Part shown: positions 22,919 through 36,503 of the stretch, in pieces
How positions within the stretch are numbered: the first letter of the stretch is position 1
Layout of the letters: each line of letters begins with the position of its first letter
NCBI RefSeq assembly: GCF_051020955.1
Contig: NW_027476190.1
Coordinates: 372,001-436,000 of the forward strand
Source: Megalopta genalis
Lineage: Eukaryota; Arthropoda; Insecta; Hymenoptera; Halictidae
Reading direction: 5' to 3'
Length of the DNA stretch: 64,000 nucleotides
Notes under the pieces: generated by a model
Told to the model about the DNA's origin: nothing
The model's database searches: none
What the model saw: the letters and a program-made list of their open reading frames with translations, nothing else
Position numbers and translations under genes: made by a program

Positions 22919-24484
22919 GCACTTTACTCTTGACATTTTACGGTTTTTTCAATTTTCTGAAAAATCCTATCATTAGATTTTTTTAAAAATACGATATTCT
23001 TGCTTAACTAACGTTTCTACATAGGGATTAAGCATTTAGAACGAAATCTAATGTCAGAAAATGGCACTTTACTCTTGACATTTTTCGGTTTTTTCAATTT
23101 TCTGGGAAATCCTATCATTAGATTTTTTTAAAAATACGATATTCTTGCTTAACTAACGTTTTTACATAGGGATTAAGCATTTAGAACGAAATCTAATGTA
23201 GGAAAATGGTACTTTACTCTTGATCGGTACGTTGGGACTTTGAAAATATTCGGGCGTTCCAATCGCTCGTCTGTTGCATCATAGCGCGTCTCGGCGCAAT
23301 CGACCGATTCGCTCGATCCATTATTTTCGATTTACGGCTAAAATAAATTTTTCTAATTTTTTTCAATAACATATTCCTGCTAAAATAACTTTTTTACATA
23401 GGGATTAAGCATTTAGAACGATACATTGTTTAAAATAAGGGCACTTTACTCTTGACATTTTACGGTTTTTTCAATTTTCTGAAAAATCCTATCATTAGAT
23501 TTTTTTAAAAATACGATATTCTTGCTTAACTAACGTTTCTACATAGGGATTAAGCATTTAGAACGAAATCTAATGTCAGAAAATGGCACTTTACTCTTGA
23601 CATTTTTCGGTTTTTTCAATTTTCTGGGAAATCCTATCATTAGATTTTTTTAAAAATACGATATTCTTGCTTAACTAACGTTTTTACATAGGGATTAAGC
23701 ATTTAGAACGAAATCTAATGTAGGAAAATGGTACTTTACTCTTGATCGGTACGTTGGGACTTTGAAAATATTCGGGCGTTCCAATCGCTCGTCTGTTGCA
23801 TCATAGCGCGTCTCGGCGCAATCGACCGATTCGCTCGATCCATTATTTTCGATTTACGGCTAAAATAAATTTTTCTAATTTTTTTCAATAACATATTCCT
23901 GCTAAAATAACTTTTTTACATAGGGATTAAGCATTTAGAACGATACATTGTTTAAAATAAGGGCACTTTACTCTTGACATTTTACGGTTTTTTCAATTTT
24001 CTGAAAAATCCTATCATTAGATTTTTTTAAAAATACGATATTCTTGCTTAACTAACGTTTCTACATAGGGATTAAGCATTTAGAACGAAATCTAATGTCA
24101 GAAAATGGCACTTTACTCTTGACATTTTTCGGTTTTTTCAATTTTCTGGGAAATCCTATCATTAGATTTTTTTAAAAATACGATATTCTTGCTTAACTAA
24201 CGTTTTTACATAGGGATTAAGCATTTAGAACGAAATCTAATGTAGGAAAATGGTACTTTACTCTTGATCGGTACGTTGGCACTTAGAAAATATTCGGGCG
24301 TTCCAATCGCTCGTCTGTTGCATCATAGCGCGTCTCGGCGCAATCGACCGATTCGCTCGATCCATTATTTTCGATTTACGGCTAAAATAAATTTTTCTCA
24401 TTTTATTCAATAACATATTCCTGCTAAAATAACTTTTTTACATAGGGATTAAGCATTTAGAACGATACATTGTTTAAAATAAGG
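22919..24484 (+). repeat. 1566-bp block, copy 2 (a, a, C/c)
   Basis: Units start at 22919 (G/a), 23441 (G/a) and 23963 (C/c). I saw no base difference from copy 1 by eye. Confidence 0.93.
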
Positions 24485-26050
24485 GCACTTTACTCTTGAC
24501 ATTTTACGGTTTTTTCAATTTTCTGAAAAATCCTATCATTAGATTTTTTTAAAAATACGATATTCTTGCTTAACTAACGTTTCTACATAGGGATTAAGCA
24601 TTTAGAACGAAATCTAATGTCAGAAAATGGCACTTTACTCTTGACATTTTTCGGTTTTTTCAATTTTCTGGGAAATCCTATCATTAGATTTTTTTAAAAA
24701 TACGATATTCTTGCTTAACTAACGTTTTTACATAGGGATTAAGCATTTAGAACGAAATCTAATGTAGGAAAATGGTACTTTACTCTTGATCGGTACGTTG
24801 GGACTTTGAAAATATTCGGGCGTTCCAATCGCTCGTCTGTTGCATCATAGCGCGTCTCGGCGCAATCGACCGATTCGCTCGATCCATTATTTTCGATTTA
24901 CGGCTAAAATAAATTTTTCTAATTTTTTTCAATAACATATTCCTGCTAAAATAACTTTTTTACATAGGGATTAAGCATTTAGAACGATACATTGTTTAAA
25001 ATAAGGGCACTTTACTCTTGACATTTTACGGTTTTTTCAATTTTCTGAAAAATCCTATCATTAGATTTTTTTAAAAATACGATATTCTTGCTTAACTAAC
25101 GTTTCTACATAGGGATTAAGCATTTAGAACGAAATCTAATGTCAGAAAATGGCACTTTACTCTTGACATTTTTCGGTTTTTTCAATTTTCTGGGAAATCC
25201 TATCATTAGATTTTTTTAAAAATACGATATTCTTGCTTAACTAACGTTTTTACATAGGGATTAAGCATTTAGAACGAAATCTAATGTAGGAAAATGGTAC
25301 TTTACTCTTGATCGGTACGTTGGGACTTTGAAAATATTCGGGCGTTCCAATCGCTCGTCTGTTGCATCATAGCGCGTCTCGGCGCAATCGACCGATTCGC
25401 TCGATCCATTATTTTCGATTTACGGCTAAAATAAATTTTTCTAATTTTTTTCAATAACATATTCCTGCTAAAATAACTTTTTTACATAGGGATTAAGCAT
25501 TTAGAACGATACATTGTTTAAAATAAGGGCACTTTACTCTTGACATTTTACGGTTTTTTCAATTTTCTGAAAAATCCTATCATTAGATTTTTTTAAAAAT
25601 ACGATATTCTTGCTTAACTAACGTTTCTACATAGGGATTAAGCATTTAGAACGAAATCTAATGTCAGAAAATGGCACTTTACTCTTGACATTTTTCGGTT
25701 TTTTCAATTTTCTGGGAAATCCTATCATTAGATTTTTTTAAAAATACGATATTCTTGCTTAACTAACGTTTTTACATAGGGATTAAGCATTTAGAACGAA
25801 ATCTAATGTAGGAAAATGGTACTTTACTCTTGATCGGTACGTTGGCACTTAGAAAATATTCGGGCGTTCCAATCGCTCGTCTGTTGCATCATAGCGCGTC
25901 TCGGCGCAATCGACCGATTCGCTCGATCCATTATTTTCGATTTACGGCTAAAATAAATTTTTCTCATTTTATTCAATAACATATTCCTGCTAAAATAACT
26001 TTTTTACATAGGGATTAAGCATTTAGAACGATACATTGTTTAAAATAAGG
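24485..26050 (+). repeat. 1566-bp block, copy 3 (a, a, C/c)
   Basis: Units start at 24485 (G/a), 25007 (G/a) and 25529 (C/c). Confidence 0.93.
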
Positions 26051-28137
26051 GCACTTTACTCTTGACATTTTACGGTTTTTTCAATTTTCTGAAAAATCCT
26101 ATCATTAGATTTTTTTAAAAATACGATATTCTTGCTTAACTAACGTTTCTACATAGGGATTAAGCATTTAGAACGAAATCTAATGTCAGAAAATGGCACT
26201 TTACTCTTGACATTTTTCGGTTTTTTCAATTTTCTGGGAAATCCTATCATTAGATTTTTTTAAAAATACGATATTCTTGCTTAACTAACGTTTTTACATA
26301 GGGATTAAGCATTTAGAACGAAATCTAATGTAGGAAAATGGTACTTTACTCTTGATCGGTACGTTGGGACTTTGAAAATATTCGGGCGTTCCAATCGCTC
26401 GTCTGTTGCATCATAGCGCGTCTCGGCGCAATCGACCGATTCGCTCGATCCATTATTTTCGATTTACGGCTAAAATAAATTTTTCTCATTTTATTCAATA
26501 ACATATTCCTGCTAAAATAACTTTTTTACATAGGGATTAAGCATTTAGAACGATACATTGTTTAAAATAAGGGCACTTTACTCTTGACATTTTACGGTTT
26601 TTTCAATTTTCTGAAAAATCCTATCATTAGATTTTTTTAAAAATACGATATTCTTGCTTAACTAACGTTTCTACATAGGGATTAAGCATTTAGAACGAAA
26701 TCTAATGTCAGAAAATGGCACTTTACTCTTGACATTTTTCGGTTTTTTCAATTTTCTGGGAAATCCTATCATTAGATTTTTTTAAAAATACGATATTCTT
26801 GCTTAACTAACGTTTTTACATAGGGATTAAGCATTTAGAACGAAATCTAATGTAGGAAAATGGTACTTTACTCTTGATCGGTACGTTGGCACTTAGAAAA
26901 TATTCGGGCGTTCCAATCGCTCGTCTGTTGCATCATAGCGCGTCTCGGCGCAATCGACCGATTCGCTCGATCCATTATTTTCGATTTACGGCTAAAATAA
27001 ATTTTTCTCATTTTATTCAATAACATATTCCTGCTAAAATAACTTTTTTACATAGGGATTAAGCATTTAGAACGATACATTGTTTAAAATAAGGGCACTT
27101 TACTCTTGACATTTTACGGTTTTTTCAATTTTCTGAAAAATCCTATCATTAGATTTTTTTAAAAATACGATATTCTTGCTTAACTAACGTTTCTACATAG
27201 GGATTAAGCATTTAGAACGAAATCTAATGTCAGAAAATGGCACTTTACTCTTGACATTTTTCGGTTTTTTCAATTTTCTGGTAAATCCTATCATTAGATT
27301 TTTTTAAAAATACGATATTCTTGCTTAACTAACGTTTTTACATAGGGATTAAGCATTTAGAACGAAATCTAATGTAGGAAAATGGTACTTTACTCTTGAT
27401 CGGTACGTTGGGACTTTGAAAATATTCGGGCGTTCCAATCGCTCGTCTGTTGCATCATAGCGCGTCTCGGCGCAATCGACCGATTCGCTCGATCCATTAT
27501 TTTCGATTTACGGCTAAAATAAATTTTTCTAATTTTTTTCAATAACATATTCCTGCTAAAATAACTTTTTTACATAGGGATTAAGCATTTAGAACGATAC
27601 ATTGTTTAAAATAAGGGCACTTTACTCTTGACATTTTACGGTTTTTTCAATTTTCTGAAAAATCCTATCATTAGATTTTTTTAAAAATACGATATTCTTG
27701 CTTAACTAACGTTTCTACATAGGGATTAAGCATTTAGAACGAAATCTAATGTCAGAAAATGGCACTTTACTCTTGACATTTTTCGGTTTTTTCAATTTTC
27801 TGGGAAATCCTATCATTAGATTTTTTTAAAAATACGATATTCTTGCTTAACTAACGTTTTTACATAGGGATTAAGCATTTAGAACGAAATCTAATGTAGG
27901 AAAATGGTACTTTACTCTTGATCGGTACGTTGGCACTTAGAAAATATTCGGGCGTTCCAATCGCTCGTCTGTTGCATCATAGCGCGTCTCGGCGCAATCG
28001 ACCGATTCGCTCGATCCATATTTTCGATTTACGGCTAAAATAAATTTTTCTCATTTTATTCAATAACATATTCCTGCTAAAATAACTTTTTTACATAGGG
28101 ATTAAGCATTTAGAACGATACATTGTTTAAAATAAGG
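26051..28137 (+). repeat. Four two-S units, the last 521 bp
   Basis: Units start at 26051 (G/c), 26573 (C/c), 27095 (G/a, private change at 27282) and 27617 (C/c). In the last one L is 231 bp because one t is missing near 28019 (ccatatttt in place of ccattatttt). This is the only indel seen within a standard L. Confidence 0.93.
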
Positions 28138-29848
28138 GCACTTTACTCTTGACATTTTACGGTTTTTTCAATTCTCTGAAAAATCCTATCATTAGATTTT
28201 TTTAAAAATACGATATTCTTGCTTAACTAACGTTTCTACATAGGGATTAAGCATTTAGAACGAAATCTAATGTCAGAAAATGGCACTTTACTCTTGACAT
28301 TTTTCGGTTTTTTCAATTTTCTGGAAAATCCTATCATTAGATTTTTTTAAAAATACGATATTCTTGCTTAACTAACGTTTTTACATAGGGATTAAGCATT
28401 TAGAACGAAATCTAATGTAGGAAAATGGTACTTTACTCTTGATCGGTACGTTGGGACTTTGAAAATATTCGGGCGTTCCAATCGCTCGTCTGTTGCATCA
28501 TAGCGCGTCTCGGCGCAATCGACCGATTCGCTCGATCCATTATTTTCGATTTACGGCTAAAATAAATTTTTCTCATTTTATTCAATAACATATTCTTGCT
28601 TAAATAACTTTTTTACATAGGGATTAAGCATTTAGAACGATACATTGTTTAAAATAAGGGCACTTTACTCTTGACATTTTACGGTTTTTTCAATTTTCTG
28701 AAAAATCCTATCATTAGATTTTTTTAAGAATACGATATTCTTGCTTAACTAACGTTTCTACATAGGGATTAAGCATTTAGAACGAAATCTAATGTCAGAA
28801 AATGGCACTTTACTCTTGACATTTTTCGGTTTTTTCAATTTTCTGAAAAATCCTATCATTAGATTTTTTTAAAAATACGATATTCTTGCTTAACTAACGT
28901 TTCTACATAGGGATTAAGCATTTAGAACGAAATCTAATGTCAGAAAATGGCACTTTACTCTTGACATTTTTCGGTTTTTTCAATTTTCTGGGAAATCCTA
29001 TCATTAGATTTTTTTAAAAATACGATATTCTTGCTTAACTAACGTTTTTACATAGGGATTAAGCATTTAGAACGAAATCTAATGTAGGAAAATGGTACTT
29101 TACTCTTGATCGGTACGTTGGGACTTTGAAAATATTCGGGCGTTCCAATCGCTCGTCTGTTGCATCATAGCGCGTCTCGGCGCAATCGACCGATTCGCTC
29201 GATCCATTATTTTCGATTTACGGCTAAAATAAATTTTTCTAATTTTTTTCAATAACATATTCCTGCTAAAATAACTTTTTTACATAGGGATTAAGCATTT
29301 AGAACGATACATTGTTTAAAATAAGGGCACTTTACTCTTGACATTTTACGGTTTTTTCAATTTTCTGAAAAATCCTATCATTAGATTTTTTTAAAAATAC
29401 GATATTCTTGCTTAACTAACGTTTCTACATAGGGATTAAGCATTTAGAACGAAATCTAATGTCAGAAAATGGCACTTTACTCTTGACATTTTTCGGTTTT
29501 TTCAATTTTCTGGGAAATCCTATCATTAGATTTTTTTAAAAATACGATATTCTTGCTTAACTAACGTTTTTACATAGGGATTAAGCATTTAGAACGAAAT
29601 CTAATGTAGGAAAATGGTACTTTACTCTTGATCGGTACGTTGGCACTTAGAAAATATTCGGGCGTTCCAATCGCTCGTCTGTTGCATCATAGCGCGTCTC
29701 GGCGCAATCGACCGATTCGCTCGATCCATTATTTTCGATTTACGGCTAAAATAAATTTTTCTCATTTTATTCAATAACATATTCCTGCTAAAATAACTTT
29801 TTTACATAGGGATTAAGCATTTAGAACGATACATTGTTTAAAATAAGG
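28138..29848 (+). repeat. 1711-bp block (b, 3S a, C/c)
   Basis: Units start at 28138 (G/b, private change at 28174), 28660 (three S, G/a) and 29327 (C/c). It has the same order as 17931-19641. Confidence 0.93.
28660..29326 (+). repeat. 667-bp three-S unit, L type G/a
   Basis: S starts are 28660 (aagaat), 28805 and 28950 (ctgggaaat); L is at 29095. Confidence 0.95.
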
Positions 29849-31559
29849 GCACTTTACTCTTGACATTTTACGGTTTTTTCAATTTTCTGAAAAATCCTAT
29901 CATTAGATTTTTTTAAAAATACGATATTCTTGCTTAACTAACGTTTCTACATAGGGATTAAGCATTTAGAACGAAATCTAATGTCAGAAAATGGCACTTT
30001 ACTCTTGACATTTTTCGGTTTTTTCAATTTTCTGGAAAATCCTATCATTAGATTTTTTTAAAAATACGATATTCTTGCTTAACTAACGTTTTTACATAGG
30101 GATTAAGCATTTAGAACGAAATCTAATGTAGGAAAATGGTACTTTACTCTTGATCGGTACGTTGGGACTTTGAAAATATTCGGGCGTTCCAATCGCTCGT
30201 CTGTTGCATCATAGCGCGTCTCGGCGCAATCGACCGATTCGCTCGATCCATTATTTTCGATTTACGGCTAAAATAAATTTTTCTCATTTTATTCAATAAC
30301 ATATTCTTGCTTAAATAACTTTTTTACATAGGGATTAAGCATTTAGAACGATACATTGTTTAAAATAAGGGCACTTTACTCTTGACATTTTACGGTTTTT
30401 TCAATTTTCTGAAAAATCCTATCATTAGATTTTTTTAAGAATACGATATTCTTGCTTAACTAACGTTTCTACATAGGGATTAAGCATTTAGAACGAAATC
30501 TAATGTCAGAAAATGGCACTTTACTCTTGACATTTTTCGGTTTTTTCAATTTTCTGAAAAATCCTATCATTAGATTTTTTTAAAAATACGATATTCTTGC
30601 TTAACTAACGTTTCTACATAGGGATTAAGCATTTAGAACGAAATCTAATGTCAGAAAATGGCACTTTACTCTTGACATTTTTCGGTTTTTTCAATTTTCT
30701 GGGAAATCCTATCATTAGATTTTTTTAAAAATACGATATTCTTGCTTAACTAACGTTTTTACATAGGGATTAAGCATTTAGAACGAAATCTAATGTAGGA
30801 AAATGGTACTTTACTCTTGATCGGTACGTTGGGACTTTGAAAATATTCGGGCGTTCCAATCGCTCGTCTGTTGCATCATAGCGCGTCTCGGCGCAATCGA
30901 CCGATTCGCTCGATCCATTATTTTCGATTTACGGCTAAAATAAATTTTTCTAATTTTTTTCAATAACATATTCCTGCTAAAATAACTTTTTTACATAGGG
31001 ATTAAGCATTTAGAACGATACATTGTTTAAAATAAGGGCACTTTACTCTTGACATTTTACGGTTTTTTCAATTTTCTGAAAAATCCTATCATTAGATTTT
31101 TTTAAAAATACGATATTCTTGCTTAACTAACGTTTCTACATAGGGATTAAGCATTTAGAACGAAATCTAATGTCAGAAAATGGCACTTTACTCTTGACAT
31201 TTTTCGGTTTTTTCAATTTTCTGGGAAATCCTATCATTAGATTTTTTTAAAAATACGATATTCTTGCTTAACTAACGTTTTTACATAGGGATTAAGCATT
31301 TAGAACGAAATCTAATGTAGGAAAATGGTACTTTACTCTTGATCGGTACGTTGGCACTTAGAAAATATTCGGGCGTTCCAATCGCTCGTCTGTTGCATCA
31401 TAGCGCGTCTCGGCGCAATCGACCGATTCGCTCGATCCATTATTTTCGATTTACGGCTAAAATAAATTTTTCTCATTTTATTCAATAACATATTCCTGCT
31501 AAAATAACTTTTTTACATAGGGATTAAGCATTTAGAACGATACATTGTTTAAAATAAGG
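29849..31559 (+). repeat. 1711-bp block (b, 3S a, C/c), tandem copy
   Basis: Units start at 29849 (G/b), 30371 (three S, G/a) and 31038 (C/c). It abuts the block at 28138. Confidence 0.93.
30371..31037 (+). repeat. 667-bp three-S unit, L type G/a
   Basis: S starts are 30371 (aagaat), 30516 and 30661 (ctgggaaat); L is at 30806. Confidence 0.95.
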
Positions 31560-32081
31560 GCACTTTACTCTTGACATTTTACGGTTTTTTCAATTTTCTG
31601 AAAAATCCTATCATTAGATTTTTTTAAAAATACGATATTCTTGCTTAACTAACGTTTCTACATAGGGATTAAGCATTTAGAACGAAATCTAATGTCAGAA
31701 AATGGCACTTTACTCTTGACATTTTTCGGTTTTTTCAATTTTCTGGAAAATCCTATCATTAGATTTTTTTAAAAATACGATATTCTTGCTTAACTAACGT
31801 TTTTACATAGGGATTAAGCATTTAGAACGAAATCTAATGTAGGAAAATGGTACTTTACTCTTGATCGGTACGTTGGGACTTTGAAAATATTCGGGCGTTC
31901 CAATCGCTCGTCTGTTGCATCATAGCGCGTCTCGGCGCAATCGACCGATTCGCTCGATCCATTATTTTCGATTTACGGCTAAAATAAATTTTTCTCATTT
32001 TATTCAATAACATATTCTTGCTTAAATAACTTTTTTACATAGGGATTAAGCATTTAGAACGATACATTGTTTAAAATAAGG

Positions 32082-32748
32082 GCACTTTACTCTTGACATT
32101 TTACGGTTTTTTCAATTTTCTGAAAAATCCTATCATTAGATTTTTTTAAGAATACGATATTCTTGCTTAACTAACGTTTCTACATAGGGATTAAGCATTT
32201 AGAACGAAATCTAATGTCAGAAAATGGCACTTTACTCTTGACATTTTTCGGTTTTTTCAATTTTCTGAAAAATCCTATCATTAGATTTTTTTAAAAATAC
32301 GATATTCTTGCTTAACTAACGTTTCTACATAGGGATTAAGCATTTAGAACGAAATCTAATGTCAGAAAATGGCACTTTACTCTTGACATTTTTCGGTTTT
32401 TTCAATTTTCTGGGAAATCCTATCATTAGATTTTTTTAAAAATACGATATTCTTGCTTAACTAACGTTTTTACATAGGGATTAAGCATTTAGAACGAAAT
32501 CTAATGTAGGAAAATGGTACTTTACTCTTGATCGGTACGTTGGCACTTAGAAAATATTCGGGCGTTCCAATCGCTCGTCTGTTGCATCATAGCGCGTCTC
32601 GGCGCAATCGACCGATTCGCTCGATCCATTATTTTCGATTTACGGCTAAAATAAATTTTTCTCATTTTATTCAATAACATATTCCTGCTAAAATAACTTT
32701 TTTACATAGGGATTAAGCATTTAGAACGATACATTGTCTAAAATAAGG
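32082..32748 (+). repeat. 667-bp three-S unit, L type C/c
   Basis: S starts are 32082 (aagaat), 32227 and 32372 (ctgggaaat); L is at 32517. The L tail carries a private t-to-c change at 32738. Confidence 0.95.
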
Positions 32749-33038
32749 GCACTTTACTCTTGACATTTTACGGTTTTTTCAATTTTCTGAAAAATCCTAT
32801 CATTAGATTTTTTTAAAAATACGATATTCTTGCTTAACTAACGTTTCTACATAGGGATTAAGCATTTAGAACGAAATCTAATGTCAGAAAATGGCACTTT
32901 ACTCTTGACATTTTTCGGTTTTTTCAATTTTCTGGAAAATCCTATCATTAGATTTTTTTAAAAATACGATATTCTTGCTTAACTAACGTTTTTACATAGG
33001 GATTAAGTATTTAGAACGAAATCTAATGTAGGAAAATG

Positions 33039-33248
33039 GTACTTTACTCTTGATCGGTACGTTGGGACTTTGAAAATATTCGGGCGTACGCGGCGCGCTC
33101 GGCGCTTCGAACAGCTCCGGTGTCCCCATTATTTTCGATTTACGGCTAAAATAAATTTTTCTAATTTTTTTCAATAACATATTCCTGCTAAAATAACTTT
33201 TTTACATAGGGATTAAGCATTTAGAACGATACATTGTTTAAAATAAGG
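33039..33248 (+). repeat. L' module
   Basis: This L' is preceded by S modules of the second L' subtype: ordinary attagattt first S, and a last S at 32894 with attttctgg plus taagtattt. The chance minus-strand frame is at 32992-33180. Confidence 0.93.
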
Positions 33249-34292
33249 GCACTTTACTCTTGACATTTTACGGTTTTTTCAATTTTCTGAAAAATCCTAT
33301 CATTAGATTTTTTTAAAAATACGATATTCTTGCTTAACTAACGTTTCTACATAGGGATTAAGCATTTAGAACGAAATCTAATGTCAGAAAATGGCACTTT
33401 ACTCTTGACATTTTTCGGTTTTTTCAATTTTCTGGGAAATCCTATCATTAGATTTTTTTAAAAATACGATATTCTTGCTTAACTAACGTTTTTACATAGG
33501 GATTAAGCATTTAGAACGAAATCTAATGTAGGAAAATGGTACTTTACTCTTGATCGGTACGTTGGGACTTTGAAAATATTCGGGCGTTCCAATCGCTCGT
33601 CTGTTGCATCATAGCGCGTCTCGGCGCAATCGACCGATTCGCTCGATCCATTATTTTCGATTTACGGCTAAAATAAATTTTTCTAATTTTTTTCAATAAC
33701 ATATTCCTGCTAAAATAACTTTTTTACATAGGGATTAAGCATTTAGAACGATACATTGTTTAAAATAAGGGCACTTTACTCTTGACATTTTACGGTTTTT
33801 TCAATTTTCTGAAAAATCCTATCATTAGATTTTTTTAAAAATACGATATTCTTGCTTAACTAACGTTTCTACATAGGGATTAAGCATTTAGAACGAAATC
33901 TAATGTCAGAAAATGGCACTTTACTCTTGACATTTTTCGGTTTTTTCAATTTTCTGGAAAATCCTATCATTAGATTTTTTTAAAAATACGATATTCTTGC
34001 TTAACTAACGTTTTTACATAGGGATTAAGCATTTAGAACGAAATCTAATGTAGGAAAATGGTACTTTACTCTTGATCGGTACGTTGGGACTTTGAAAATA
34101 TTCGGGCGTTCCAATCGCTCGTCTGTTGCATCATAGCGCGTCTCGGCGCAATCGACCGATTCGCTCGATCCATTATTTTCGATTTACGGCTAAAATAAAT
34201 TTTTCTCATTTTATTCAATAACATATTCTTGCTTAAATAACTTTTTTACATAGGGATTAAGCATTTAGAACGATACATTGTTTAAAATAAGG

Positions 34293-34959
34293 GCACTTTA
34301 CTCTTGACATTTTACGGTTTTTTCAATTTTCTGAAAAATCCTATCATTAGATTTTTTTAAGAATACGATATTCTTGCTTAACTAACGTTTCTACATAGGG
34401 ATTAAGCATTTAGAACGAAATCTAATGTCAGAAAATGGCACTTTACTCTTGACATTTTTCGGTTTTTTCAATTTTCTGGAAAATCCTATCATTAGATTTT
34501 TTTAAAAATACGATATTCTTGCTTAACTAACGTTTTTACATAGGGATTAAGCATTTAGAACGAAATCTAATGTCAGAAAATGGCACTTTACTCTTGACAT
34601 TTTTCGGTTTTTTCAATTTTCTGGGAAATCCTATCATTAGATTTTTTTAAAAATACGATATTCTTGCTTAACTAACGTTTTTACATAGGGATTAAGCATT
34701 TAGAACGAAATCTAATGTAGGAAAATGGTACTTTACTCTTGATCGGTACGTTGGCACTTAGAAAATATTCGGGCGTTCCAATCGCTCGTCTGTTGCATCA
34801 TAGCGCGTCTCGGCGCAATCGACCGATTCGCTCGATCCATTATTTTCGATTTACGGCTAAAATAAATTTTTCTCATTTTATTCAATAACATATTCCTGCT
34901 AAAATAACTTTTTTACATAGGGATTAAGCATTTAGAACGATACATTGTTTAAAATAAGG
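34293..34959 (+). repeat. 667-bp three-S unit with atypical middle S
   Basis: S starts are 34293 (aagaat), 34438 and 34583; L (C/c) is at 34728. The middle S has ctggaaaat and gtttttacat, normally features of a last S, but ends in tcagaaaat like a non-terminal S. It looks like a conversion tract or crossover product. Confidence 0.93.
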
Positions 34960-35249
34960 GCACTTTACTCTTGACATTTTACGGTTTTTTCAATTTTCTG
35001 AAAAATCCTATCATTAGATTTTTTTAAAAATACGATATTCTTGCTTAACTAACGTTTCTACATAGGGATTAAGCATTTAGAACGAAATCTAATGTCGGAA
35101 AATGGCACTTTACTCTTGACATTTTTCGGTTTTTTCAATTTTCTGGAAAATCCTATCATTAGATTTTTTTAAAAATACGATATTCTTGCTTAACTAACGT
35201 TTTTACATAGGGATTAAGTATTTAGAACGAAATCTAATGTAGGAAAATG

Positions 35250-35459
35250 GTACTTTACTCTTGATCGGTACGTTGGGACTTTGAAAATATTCGGGCGTAC
35301 GCGGCGCGCTCGGCGCTTCGAACAGCTCCGGTGTCCCCATTATTTTCGATTTACGGCTAAAATAAATTTTTCTAATTTTTTTCAATAACATATTCCTGCT
35401 AAAATAACTTTTTTACATAGGGATTAAGCATTTAGAACGATACATTGTTTAAAATAAGG
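35250..35459 (+). repeat. L' module
   Basis: It belongs to the second L' subtype, as at 33039. The chance minus-strand frame is at 35203-35391. Confidence 0.93.
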
Positions 35460-35981
35460 GCACTTTACTCTTGACATTTTACGGTTTTTTCAATTTTCTG
35501 AAAAATCCTATCATTAGATTTTTTTAAAAATACGATATTCTTGCTTAACTAACGTTTCTACATAGGGATTAAGCATTTAGAACGAAATCTAATGTCAGAA
35601 AATGGCACTTTACTCTTGACATTTTTCGGTTTTTTCAATTTTCTGGGAAATCCTATCATTAGATTTTTTTAAAAATACGATATTCTTGCTTAACTAACGT
35701 TTTTACATAGGGATTAAGCATTTAGAACGAAATCTAATGTAGGAAAATGGTACTTTACTCTTGATCGGTACGTTGGGACTTTGAAAATATTCGGGCGTTC
35801 CAATCGCTCGTCTGTTGCATCATAGCGCGTCTCGGCGCAATCGACCGATTCGCTCGATCCATTATTTTCGATTTACGGCTAAAATAAATTTTTCTAATTT
35901 TTTTCAATAACATATTCCTGCTAAAATAACTTTTTTACATAGGGATTAAGCATTTAGAACGATACATTGTTTAAAATAAGG

Positions 35982-36503
35982 GCACTTTACTCTTGACATT
36001 TTACGGTTTTTTCAATTTTCTGAAAAATCCTATCATTAGATTTTTTTAAAAATACGATATTCTTGCTTAACTAACGTTTCTACATAGGGATTAAGCATTT
36101 AGAACGAAATCTAATGTCAGAAAATGGCACTTTACTCTTGACATTTTTCGGTTTTTTCAATTTTCTGGGAAATCCTATCATTAGATTTTTTTAAAAATAC
36201 GATATTCTTGCTTAACTAACGTTTTTACATAGGGATTAAGCATTTAGAACGAAATCTAATGTAGGAAAATGGTACTTTACTCTTGATCGGTACGTTGGCA
36301 CTTAGAAAATATTCGGGCGTTCCAATCGCTCGTCTGTTGCATCATAGCGCGTCTCGGCGCAATCGACCGATTCGCTCGATCCATTATTTTCGATTTACGG
36401 CTAAAATAAATTTTTCTCATTTTATTCAATAACATATTCCTGCTAAAATAACTTTTTTACATAGGGATTAAGCATTTAGAACGATACATTGTTTAAAATA
36501 AGG
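35982..36503 (+). repeat. 522-bp unit, L type C/c
   Basis: S starts are 35982 and 36127 (ctgggaaat); L is at 36272. Confidence 0.93.

Larger units (their letters stand above)
31560..33770 (+). repeat. 2211-bp block, copy 1 (b, 3S C/c, L' unit, a)
   Basis: Units start at 31560 (G/b), 32082 (three S, C/c), 32749 (L' unit, 500 bp) and 33249 (G/a). The next block at 33771 repeats this order exactly. Confidence 0.93.
33771..35981 (+). repeat. 2211-bp block, copy 2
   Basis: Units start at 33771 (G/b), 34293 (three S, C/c), 34960 (L' unit) and 35460 (G/a). It differs from copy 1 in the middle S at 34438 and at a private a-to-g change at 35097. Confidence 0.93.
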
